Shown here one piece after another: positions 8,127-15,136 of a DNA stretch of 64,000 bases. How positions within the stretch are numbered: the stretch's first letter is position 1; every line of letters begins with the position of its first letter. Origin of the DNA: Desulfovermiculus halophilus DSM 18834 (GTDB lineage Bacteria > Desulfobacterota > Desulfovibrionia > Desulfovibrionales > Desulfothermaceae); contig NZ_JIAK01000014.1 of assembly GCF_000620765.1 (NCBI RefSeq), forward strand, positions 1-64,000, written 5' to 3'. Made by a program: the position numbers and the translations under genes. The notes under the pieces are model-generated. The model saw only the letters and a program-made list of their open reading frames with translations, did not search any database and was not told where the DNA came from.

Positions 8127-8936
8127 TCATGCGTAGCTTTCGACCACAAACCATGGATTGTGCAGATCCTCTTTATTGTAGATCAAGGGCTGGTCAGTAT
8201 CCCAGACCCGAACCCTGCATCCGGCTGCCAGGGCTATGGCCTGGCCTGCGGCGGTGTCCCACTCCATGGTCGGACCCAGGCGGGGATAGACGTCCGCCTG
8301 CCTTTCGGCCATGAGACAGAACTTGAGGGAGCTCCCGGCGGAGACGAACTGGACCTCGCCCAGCTCCCGTTCCTTGTCCTGGACATAGGCCTCCAACTCT
8401 GGACTGGGGTGGGAGCGGCTGCCGACGATGGTGAACGGACCGGACCGCTTGTCGCCCTCAGGGAGCTGAGCCGAGGATTGCAAAACAGCGTCCAGCTCAA
8501 GATCCAAAACCTGGGGAGGGGTGCCACAACGCCGGGCGCCAAGCTCGGGGCTGCCCAGATACAAGGTGTTCGTGGCCGGGACGAAGATCACGCCCAGCAC
8601 AGGGGTCTGATCCTGCACCAGGGCGATGTTCACCGTAAACTCCCCGTTGCGCTTGATGAACTCCTTGGTTCCGTCCAGGGGATCGACAATCCACAGCCGA
8701 TCCCAGGTTTTCCTCTGCTCAAAGGCTGCGCTTGTTCCTTCTTCGCTGAGGACCGGGATGGAGGTCTGGTCCAGGTGCCGGGAGATGATCTCGTGTCCGG
8801 CCTGGTCGGCTTTGGTCAACGGAGACGTGTCCTCTTTGTGTTCTACAGAGAAATCTGTTTGATAGATCTCCAGGATCTTCTTTCCGGCGTCCAGAGCCGC
8901 TGTGACGGCTGTGGATACAAGATTGAGGTCAGGCAT
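8127..8936 (-). CDS. cysQ: 3'(2'),5'-bisphosphate nucleotidase CysQ
   Basis: About 269 residues, the normal size for the family. CysQ dephosphorylates adenosine 3',5'-bisphosphate (PAP) to AMP in the cytoplasm and helps recycle sulfonucleotides. The inositol-monophosphatase-like metal sites are visible: LSEEG near residue 65, DPLDGTKEF near 85, and WDTAAGQA near 225. The family-specific SLKFC segment precedes the last motif. An AGGA lies 9 bases before the ATG at 8936; an in-frame GTG at 8942 is possible. Assimilatory use of PAPS or turnover of CoA-derived PAP are both plausible sources of substrate. Confidence 0.93.
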   Translation of the reverse strand: MPDLNLVSTAVTAALDAGKKILEIYQTDFSVEHKEDTSPLTKADQAGHEIISRHLDQTSIPVLSEEGTSAAFEQRKTWDRLWIVDPLDGTKEFIKRNGEFTVNIALVQDQTPVLGVIFVPATNTLYLGSPELGARRCGTPPQVLDLELDAVLQSSAQLPEGDKRSGPFTIVGSRSHPSPELEAYVQDKERELGEVQFVSAGSSLKFCLMAERQADVYPRLGPTMEWDTAAGQAIALAAGCRVRVWDTDQPLIYNKEDLHNPWFVVESYA

Positions 8937-8942
8937 AATCAC

Positions 8943-9073
8943 TTTTCCTGTTTGGGTTGGGAATGAAATTCTTCAGTCGCTGCGCTCCTTCAGAACGACA
9001 AGAGGGGCGGAACTGCAAAAAGTCGATTGATGTTAAGGATGAGCCAAGCTAGAGCCTCCCACCAATTGATTCT
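8943..9073. other. Spacer with no recognised feature
   Basis: This is the first part of a 262-base or longer region before the TrmJ-like gene. I see no open frame with coding character, promoter or terminator in it. The rest of the 495-bp gap holds a heptamer array and repeat copy B. Confidence 0.5.
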
Positions 9074-9108
9074 TCTGTCATCTGTCGTCTATCCTCTGTC
9101 GTCTGTCA
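9074..9108 (+). repeat. Heptamer tandem repeat, five units
   Basis: Five in-phase 7-base units of the form TCTGTCA/TCTGTCG/TCTATCC fill exactly 35 bases. On the minus strand they read like the CAGARRT units of the larger array at 38924-39161. Confidence 0.75.
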
Positions 9109-9137
9109 GCGGGCCGCCATTTTCCTGTTTTGTTGGG

Positions 9138-9415
9138 CTAATCCAAATCGAAATCGGGATCGCTATCGAAATCGAAAGAATATGTCATTCTGTGCAGCAG
9201 GAACCCTCAGCTTATGGATATCGATCCCGATATCGATTTCGATCCTGAAAAAAGAAAATCCCAACAAACGGATGCACTGGACGCTCATTCTTCGCGCCAG
9301 TGATCCTTAAGCGTTATCAGGATCCGATTGGGTAACCGCTTCCAGTCGGTATCGGAATCGAAATCGTTTGTATGCTTGGCTAGCGAAAGCGTGCCTGCGC
9401 CTTGGCAGGCATGGG
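9138..9415 (+). repeat. Hexamer-rich dispersed repeat, long copy B
   Basis: About 280 bases closely matching copy A (385-715) in reverse orientation. In order: TAATCCAAATCG, ATCGAA/ATCGGG hexamers, a GTGCAGCAGGAACCCTCA segment, TGGATATCGATCCCGAT hexamers, AATCCCAACAAACGG, GCGCCAGTGATCCTT, the GATTGGGTAACC hairpin segment, more hexamers and AGCGTGCCTGCGCCTTGG. It ends 16 bases before the stop of the TrmJ-like gene. Confidence 0.85.
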
Positions 9416-9431
9416 GGTTAGAAAGAAGGAC

Positions 9432-10169
9432 CTACGGCCTGCGGTTTGCCAACCACTGCACCTGGCGGCAGATGCCCATGAGCAGGTTGTATTCGTAGCG
9501 CTTGAGGTGCAGTCGTCCCAAAAAGCGGCGCAGGGGCATCATAAAGTAGTCCGCATTCTGCTCGTGCAGAAAATCGATACTTTGCAGGGTATCCTGCATG
9601 GTGTCAAAGAGCAGGCGCAGCTCGGCCTGGGTGGTCGCTTCTTCCCTATCCAGGGGCAAACGGCGCTTGAGTCCGGCCGGCCTGCGCTGCAGGCACTCAT
9701 AGAGCAGGATGAGGACTGCATGGGAGAGGTTGAGGGACCACGCCCCGGGGTCGGTGGGGATGGATACCAGCTCGCTGCATTGTTCGATCTCCGCATTGGC
9801 CAGGCCCATGTCCTCCGGTCCGAAGAGCAGGGCTACCCGCAGGCCGCTTTCCAGCTCGTTGGTGATTCGATCCGCGGCCTGTCCCGGAAGAAGGACGCGC
9901 TTTCTCCATCCTCCGGTCCTAGCCGTGGTTGCGTAGACCCGGTGCATCGGGGCCAGGGCGGAGTGCACGTCGGGATGGATCTGCATGTGTTCCAGGATGC
10001 CCTTTCCCTGGGCAGTGGCCAGGCTGCGCCCGGCCTGGGGGCTGTAGGATCCTGGAGCAGCCAGGCTCAGGTTGGGGCAGCCCATGTTGGCGCAGACCCG
10101 GGCCACGGAACCTATATTTTCTGAGAGCTTGGGCCGGCAGAGGATGACGGTCAGGTTGGGAAACAGCAT
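9432..10169 (-). CDS. SPOUT RNA 2'-O-methyltransferase (TrmJ / SpoU family)
   Basis: A protein of 245 residues. The N-terminal NIGSVARVCANMG (about residues 15-27), central LLFGPEDMGL and C-terminal LNLSHAVLILLYE are the three SpoU motifs that form the AdoMet-binding knot, in the spacing of TrmJ, the tRNA (Cm32/Um32) methyltransferase. A C-terminal helical extension of about 80 residues is also usual in TrmJ. I chose the ATG at 10169, seven bases after AAGGA, because homologues begin directly with the first strand; 10190 is an alternative. It follows the LUD gene by 53 bases in a leftward gene string. The exact tRNA target is inferred only. Confidence 0.85.
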   Translation of the reverse strand: MLFPNLTVILCRPKLSENIGSVARVCANMGCPNLSLAAPGSYSPQAGRSLATAQGKGILEHMQIHPDVHSALAPMHRVYATTARTGGWRKRVLLPGQAADRITNELESGLRVALLFGPEDMGLANAEIEQCSELVSIPTDPGAWSLNLSHAVLILLYECLQRRPAGLKRRLPLDREEATTQAELRLLFDTMQDTLQSIDFLHEQNADYFMMPLRRFLGRLHLKRYEYNLLMGICRQVQWLANRRP

Positions 10170-10222
10170 GCGGGCGTCCTTGGCGAGCATCCGTCCGCCC
10201 GGGCAGGGACGGATGTTGACTG

Positions 10223-10891
10223 TTACAGTCCCAAATCCTGATTGATGAGTACCACCTGGATCCGCTGGGCGGGGAAGGAGCATTCGGTTATGGTCCAGGT
10301 GTTGCATACCCGTTGGGGACTGGAGCATTCATGGCACTTTCCGGTCGTTGCGCAGGGGGTCTTGAACCCGTGGCGAAGGGCATTGGCCGGTGCCGACAGA
10401 TGCTTGATCCGGGCCATGCCGGCATGCAGCCCGGGAACGATCTTGTTCCGCCCTACGCAGATGATCACATGTCTGGGGCCAAAAGTGATCCCGGAGACCC
10501 GATTGCCGACCATATCCAGATTGATCAGCCGACCGTCTTCAGTCAGGGCATTGGTCCCGGTCAGGAAGAGATCGACCAGCAAGGCCTGCCGTCGGCGCTC
10601 AATGATCTCCGGGCGGGGAACATCGGCCTCAAAGGTCTGAATCAGCTGGACATCATGCCGAGCGGGTATCTCCTGGATCAAGCGGGTGGCGGCCAGGGTC
10701 ATCGAGTCCCCCCAGGACATGCTGGTGAACTCGATGCTGGGCAGGATCTCACTGAGTACCAGCTCTCTGGTCTGATCCGCGTTTTCCGCGATATGCGCCC
10801 CGAAGTTCCTGGCTTGCAGAGACTTCTGCACCTCGGTCAGCTTGATGCGCCAAAACTCGTCAAGGGATGTGTCTGTTGCGTTGCCTGCCAT
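10223..10891 (-). CDS. LUD-domain protein (LutC/DUF162-like)
   Basis: A 222-residue protein with the LUD signature: a GTNALTEDGRLINLD segment near residue 117 followed by VGNRVSG and HVIICVGRNKIV. LutC-type LUD proteins act with LutA and LutB in lactate oxidation, but neither partner is in this window, and stand-alone LUD proteins are common in anaerobes. The C-terminal 60 residues contain a Cys-rich segment (PCATTGKCHECSS, then CNTWTITEC) that could bind an iron-sulfur cluster. AAGGAA five bases before the ATG at 10891 supports this start over an upstream ATG at 11038 that lies inside the M20 gene. It follows that gene by 10 bases, suggesting one operon. Confidence 0.87.
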   Translation of the reverse strand: MAGNATDTSLDEFWRIKLTEVQKSLQARNFGAHIAENADQTRELVLSEILPSIEFTSMSWGDSMTLAATRLIQEIPARHDVQLIQTFEADVPRPEIIERRRQALLVDLFLTGTNALTEDGRLINLDMVGNRVSGITFGPRHVIICVGRNKIVPGLHAGMARIKHLSAPANALRHGFKTPCATTGKCHECSSPQRVCNTWTITECSFPAQRIQVVLINQDLGL

Positions 10892-10901
10892 ATACTTCCT
10901 T

Positions 10902-12074
10902 CTATTGCGTTCTGCCCAGGGCCAGCAGGGCATAGCCGGCAGCCAGCTCCACCCCGAGGGGGAGGATGGATTCGTCGAAGTCGAAATCCGGGCTGTGCAG
11001 TGCGGCCTTTCTCTGGTCCCCGATGCCCAAAAAGACATAGCAGCCGGGGACCTTGTCCAGGAAGAAGCTCATGTCTTCACCGCCCATGGTTCGCTCCGGA
11101 ACCTGAATCCTTTCCCGGGAGACAACCTGGGCTGCTGCCCGGCGCATGCGTTCTGCTGCCCCGCTGTCGTTGACCAGAGGAGCGAATCCGGAGTGAAAGT
11201 CCAGGGAGTAGGCTGCTCCCATGGAGGTGCAGACTCCGGATACAACCTGTTCAATGCGCTCGGCCCAAGCACTCCAGGTCTCCCGGTCAAAGGTCCGGGT
11301 AGTCCCTGCCAGCTGGGCCTGATCCGGAACAACGTTGAAGGTGGATCCGGCCTGGAAACTGGCTACTGTGAGAACGGCCGGATGTAAAGGAGAAATTTTC
11401 CCGCTGACCAGCCGCTGCAGGGCGTTGATCACCTGAACCCCTGTGTCCACAGGATCCACGCACTTGTGGGGCATGGCAGCATGCCCGCCCTTGCCCCGGA
11501 TGGTGATCTGAAACCTGCTCATTGCCGCCATGAGCGGGCCGGATCTGATCCCGATACACCCGTGGTCCAGATCGGGCCACAGATGGAAGCCGAAGGCCTC
11601 GTCCACCTTGGGGTTTTCCAGCACTCCCTCCTGAATCATGGTGTGGGCCCCTCCCGGCCCTTCTTCAGCCGGCTGAAAGACGAAGACCATGTTCCCCCGC
11701 AGCTGATCCGCAATGGAGGTCACCAGGGCAGCTGTGCCCAGGGCCATGGCCATGTGTGCGTCGTGGCCGCAGGCATGCATCATGCCCGGGTGGGTGGAGG
11801 CCCAGTCCAGTCCGGTCTGTTCCTGTATGGGCAGGCCGTCCATGTCCGCCCTGTACATCAGAGTGGGACCGGGGCGGCCGGTGCGCAGCACGGCCTTGAC
11901 CCCGGTCCCGGCGATACCGGTGTGCACTTCAAGGCCGATTTTGCGGAGCTGCAAAGCCACATATGCGGATGTCTTGTGTTCAGCCAGCCCGGATTCGGGA
12001 ATGCGGTGCAGATCCCGGCGGTAGCCGATGATATCCGGACCGAGTTCCTTTGCTTTGGATTTCAGGTCGAGCAT
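10902..12074 (-). CDS. M20 amidohydrolase (hippurate / IAA-amino-acid hydrolase type)
   Basis: A protein of 390 residues. The metal ligands of the M20D family are present: YRADMDGLP near residue 77, MMHACGHDAHM near 101 and the PAEEGPGGA stretch near 137, then MPHKCVDP and a C-terminal GGEDMSFF. Members cleave N-acyl amino acids in the cytoplasm, releasing the amino acid and an organic acid. Two in-frame ATGs exist; AGGAG is 3 bases from the first (12080) and 9 bases from the second (12074), so the second is preferred. It lies between ornithine aminotransferase and the LUD gene, all leftward, which hints at amino-acid catabolism. Substrate unknown. Confidence 0.9.
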   Translation of the reverse strand: MLDLKSKAKELGPDIIGYRRDLHRIPESGLAEHKTSAYVALQLRKIGLEVHTGIAGTGVKAVLRTGRPGPTLMYRADMDGLPIQEQTGLDWASTHPGMMHACGHDAHMAMALGTAALVTSIADQLRGNMVFVFQPAEEGPGGAHTMIQEGVLENPKVDEAFGFHLWPDLDHGCIGIRSGPLMAAMSRFQITIRGKGGHAAMPHKCVDPVDTGVQVINALQRLVSGKISPLHPAVLTVASFQAGSTFNVVPDQAQLAGTTRTFDRETWSAWAERIEQVVSGVCTSMGAAYSLDFHSGFAPLVNDSGAAERMRRAAAQVVSRERIQVPERTMGGEDMSFFLDKVPGCYVFLGIGDQRKAALHSPDFDFDESILPLGVELAAGYALLALGRTQ

Positions 12075-12162
12075 ACACATGTTCTCCTGGTGTCAGGTCA
12101 CTCAGCACTCCAGGGAGAGGGTGAACGTACACATTGTTTCTTTGTCATTGCCCGGGCCGGCG

Positions 12163-13362
12163 CTAGCCGTCCACGACCTCCTTGATGGTCTCCACAGCCC
12201 AGTCCACCTCATCCGGGGTGATGACCAAGGGGGGAGCAAAGCGGATGGTCTGTCCGTGGGTATCCTTGCACAACAGGCCCTTTTTCTTGAGCTGGATGCA
12301 CAAGGGCCGGGCCGGACCGGCTTGGGGCAAAAACTCAAGGCCGATCATCAGCCCCCTGCCCCGGATTTCCTTGATCAATGGGTTGGTCAGGGTCTTCAGG
12401 CCGTCCAGAAAACGCTGCCCCATCCGGGCCGCGTTGTCGATCATGCCTTCCTGGACCAGGACCTTGAGGGCCTCCCTGGCTACCGCGCAGGCCAGGGGAT
12501 TGCCGCCGAAGGTGGATCCGTGCTCCCCGGGGCGGAGAGTGCCCATGACTTCCGAGTTGGAGAGCACGGCCGAGACCGGGTAGAAGCCTCCGGACAGGGC
12601 CTTGCCCACCAGGGTCAAATCGGCTTCGATTCCATCGTGCTCCTCGGCCAGGAGCTTTCCGGTCCGGCCCAGGCCGGTCTGGATCTCGTCCAGGATGAGG
12701 ACCACGTTGTTCTGCCTGCAGATTTTTTGAGCCTCTCGCAGATATCCGTCCGGAGGGATGATCACCCCAGCCTCGCCCTGGATGGGTTCGACCAGAAAAG
12801 CAACCGTGTTCGGGGTGATGGCCCGCTCCAGGGCCTGGACGTCGCCGAAGGGGATGGAAGTGAACCCGGGAGGAAATGGACCAAAGCCGGTTTTGGCCTT
12901 ATGGTCCGAGCTGAAGCCGACAATGGAGATGGTCCGGCCGTGGAAGTTGTTGTCGCAGACGATAATCTCGGCCTGGTTGTCCGGGACGCCCTTGACCTCG
13001 TAGCCCCACTTGCGCACGGTCTTGATCACCGATTCCACCGCCTCTGCCCCGGTGTTCATGGGCAGGACCTTGTGAGAATTGGTCAGCTCGCAGATCTCTT
13101 TGTAGAACAGGCCCAGCTGATCGTTGCGGAAGGCCCTGGAGGTCAGGGTCAGTTTTTGGGCCTGCTCGGTCATGGCCTGCAGGATCCGGGGATGGCAGTG
13201 TCCCTGGTTTACTGCGGAGTAGGCGGCCAGACAATCCATGTACTTGGCGCCGTCCACATCCCAGACCCAGACCCCGCGGCCTTTGGACAGGACAACATCC
13301 AGGGGCTTGTAGTTGTGCGCCCCGTACGACTCTTCCAAGGTGATAAAATCCTGAGCGTTCAT
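12163..13362 (-). CDS. rocD: Ornithine aminotransferase
   Basis: A 399-residue class III PLP aminotransferase. The N-terminal [18 protein letters not shown] and the [21 protein letters not shown] stretch are characteristic of ornithine-oxo-acid transaminase rather than acetylornithine aminotransferase. The PLP lysine is in VGKALSGG (about residue 255), preceded by [13 protein letters not shown]. The enzyme moves the delta-amino group of ornithine to 2-oxoglutarate, giving glutamate semialdehyde. Its ATG overlaps the stop of an amidohydrolase remnant (ATGA at 13359-13362), a relic of translational coupling. The M20 gene begins 88 bases downstream. Confidence 0.92.
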   Translation of the reverse strand: MNAQDFITLEESYGAHNYKPLDVVLSKGRGVWVWDVDGAKYMDCLAAYSAVNQGHCHPRILQAMTEQAQKLTLTSRAFRNDQLGLFYKEICELTNSHKVLPMNTGAEAVESVIKTVRKWGYEVKGVPDNQAEIIVCDNNFHGRTISIVGFSSDHKAKTGFGPFPPGFTSIPFGDVQALERAITPNTVAFLVEPIQGEAGVIIPPDGYLREAQKICRQNNVVLILDEIQTGLGRTGKLLAEEHDGIEADLTLVGKALSGGFYPVSAVLSNSEVMGTLRPGEHGSTFGGNPLACAVAREALKVLVQEGMIDNAARMGQRFLDGLKTLTNPLIKEIRGRGLMIGLEFLPQAGPARPLCIQLKKKGLLCKDTHGQTIRFAPPLVITPDEVDWAVETIKEVVDG

Positions 13363-13559
13363 GTCCGGCCCTCCCGGTCGTAGACCACCGTTCCATCGAA
13401 TATGGTCATCTCCACCCGGGTGTGTTTGATGTCCCGGAGGGCGATGGCGTATATATCCTGATCCAGGACAATGCAGACCGCGGGCTTGCCCGGAGTCAGG
13501 CTGCCGAGCTCATGATCGATTCCGTAGGCCCGCGCGGGGGCCAGGATATAGCAGGAGCG
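13359..13559 (-). pseudogene. C-terminal remnant of a YtcJ-type amidohydrolase
   Basis: About 66 residues in the minus frame end with a TGA that overlaps the rocD start. They read [21 protein letters not shown], then [22 protein letters not shown] and [12 protein letters not shown], the typical last strand-helix part of the YtcJ/metal-dependent amidohydrolase fold. The frame upstream loses similarity, has no plausible start, and none of the zinc-binding His residues are present. The 5' nine-tenths of the gene has been deleted, with the ATP-grasp gene now ending about 100 bases upstream. Confidence 0.72.
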
Positions 13560-13664
13560 GGTTCCCCTTTGCTTAGCGGCCGGAAAGGGCCAGGGCTGGG
13601 GACGAAGATGGCTCGGTTCAGGTTCACCATAGGTATACCGCGTGTCCTGCTGTTTGTATATACG

Positions 13665-14492
13665 TCATTCATTCGGATGTTTTTTCCTGTATCCTTGACT
13701 TTGACAGCTCTGCATCCAGGATTGAACTGCCTGGTGGAAAAGACGGTCGTAGCCCGTGCGCCCCCCGATGCCCTTGCGGCCGAAAAGGAAATTGATCTCA
13801 ATGAACAGAGGAGGTCCGGAAGGGGGGAACATAAGATCCAGTCCGGCGACGTCGATGCCGGCTTTTGTGCACAGATGGCGGCCCATGCGCCGACCCAAGT
13901 CCTGCTTGTCAGGCCGGATATGATGGTCGATCCGTCCCCCCTTGGCCACATTGTTGTAAAACTGGCCGTGGCCCATCCGGAAGTAGCTCTCGGTCATTTC
14001 TCCGATGATGACCACCCGGAGGTCCATGCCCTCGTTGTCTACCCATTCCTGGAGGAGGACCGGCTCCTGGCTGGGAAGAGAGCACAGACAGGGATCAAGA
14101 TCAGCCAGGGAGGATACGGGAAAGACGGCGGAACCGCCCCCGCCCTTGTCCCCTTTGAGCACGCAGGGGGTAAAGGGCAGTCCGTTTCTGCGGCAGGCGT
14201 GCAGGGCCTGGGCCGGTGTGTCGTAGATACGGGTCCGGGGATGGGGCAGCTCGAGCTGCCGAAAAAGCCGGATCTGGCTGGCCTTGCCCCGGTACAGATA
14301 CCTGGGGCCCAGCCTGGGGAAGTGGTTTGGGGCCAGATCCTGAATCTGGCGATAGCGGATAGGGGAGAAGTATTTGGGCATGAGCACCCCGGCCGCATTG
14401 TGCAAGAGATCCCTGGAACGTTCATCCAGGGGGGCCAGGGCCGGCAGGTTGACGTCCAGTCGGATCTGATGGTGCAGGGAAACGAAGTACAT
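13665..14492 (-). CDS. ATP-grasp ligase-like protein (RimK-like)
   Basis: About 275 residues. A lysine followed by a glycine-rich loop (LKGDKGGGGSAVF), then VLLQEWVDNEGMDLRVVIIG and a C-terminal GLDLMFPPSGPPLFIEINF give the ATP-grasp pattern, including the Glu-Ile-Asn metal site. RimK-like ligases join amino acids to a carboxylate using ATP. The substrate is unknown. The first possible start (14657) would overlap the divergent YkgJ gene, so I prefer ATG 14492, which begins directly with the first strand; 14606 is also possible. No clear ribosome site is visible. Confidence 0.75.
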   Translation of the reverse strand: MYFVSLHHQIRLDVNLPALAPLDERSRDLLHNAAGVLMPKYFSPIRYRQIQDLAPNHFPRLGPRYLYRGKASQIRLFRQLELPHPRTRIYDTPAQALHACRRNGLPFTPCVLKGDKGGGGSAVFPVSSLADLDPCLCSLPSQEPVLLQEWVDNEGMDLRVVIIGEMTESYFRMGHGQFYNNVAKGGRIDHHIRPDKQDLGRRMGRHLCTKAGIDVAGLDLMFPPSGPPLFIEINFLFGRKGIGGRTGYDRLFHQAVQSWMQSCQSQGYRKKHPNE

Positions 14493-14596
14493 AGAGTATA
14501 AGCAGGGCTGTGTATGGAAACGCCCCGGATTGATCAGGGATGAAGCAGACACGGTTTGTGCAGGACACAACCTAAACACGGGAAAGACGAGGGTCA

Positions 14597-15136
14597 ATGT
14601 TTTCATCTGATGTTTTGTGGGAACATCCCGCCGTCTGGCGGGAGGTACAGACTGCACTGGATCATCATATGTGCCTGTATGTTCGGGAAAGCACTGCTCT
14701 TGATAACCTGGCCGGGTCCATAGCCGAAAATCTCCAGGCTGTTGATCCGGTCATGGAGGATCTGTGCAGAGAGACCTGCCCACATTGTCCGGCCCCCTGC
14801 TGTCTGCACGCGGATGTGCGCTACGATCTTCGGGATCTTGTCTTTCTCCACACCAGGCAAGAGGCCCTGCCCCTTCATCAGCCCAGGCAGCAGACCGGCC
14901 GGCCCTGTTCCTTTCTGGGCCAAAACGGCTGCATGCTTCCGCGGGGGTTGCGGCCTTTTATGTGCACCTGGTATCTGTGTCCCGGGCAAATGGCCATCAT
15001 CCGAAACGACGCCGGGCAGGACATGATCTCTGTTCTGGCCGGGCTGCAGCGGATCAAAGAACTGAGAAAGGAGCTGGAAGACACGTTTATTTCTATGGTC
15101 TCCGGCATCTCACCCCGCAGAGACAGACACCTATGA
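14597..15136 (+). CDS. YkgJ family cysteine-cluster protein
   Basis: A 179-residue protein with the CxxC-like cluster CRETCPHCPAPCC near residues 58-69 and later CSFLGQNGCMLPRGLRPFMCTWYLC, the spacing of the YkgJ/CxxCxxCC family, which is thought to bind zinc or an iron-sulfur cluster. Function is not established. Its stop overlaps the start of the SNF2 helicase (ATGA at 15133-15136), so the two are translationally coupled. It is divergent from the ATP-grasp gene; no promoter could be placed with confidence. Confidence 0.85.
   Translation: MFSSDVLWEHPAVWREVQTALDHHMCLYVRESTALDNLAGSIAENLQAVDPVMEDLCRETCPHCPAPCCLHADVRYDLRDLVFLHTRQEALPLHQPRQQTGRPCSFLGQNGCMLPRGLRPFMCTWYLCPGQMAIIRNDAGQDMISVLAGLQRIKELRKELEDTFISMVSGISPRRDRHL

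Noticed and set aside
14764-15132. N-terminal extension of the SNF2 protein
   Set aside because: The frame is open but lies within the YkgJ gene, has no family content, and the ATGA overlap gives a clear start at 15133.
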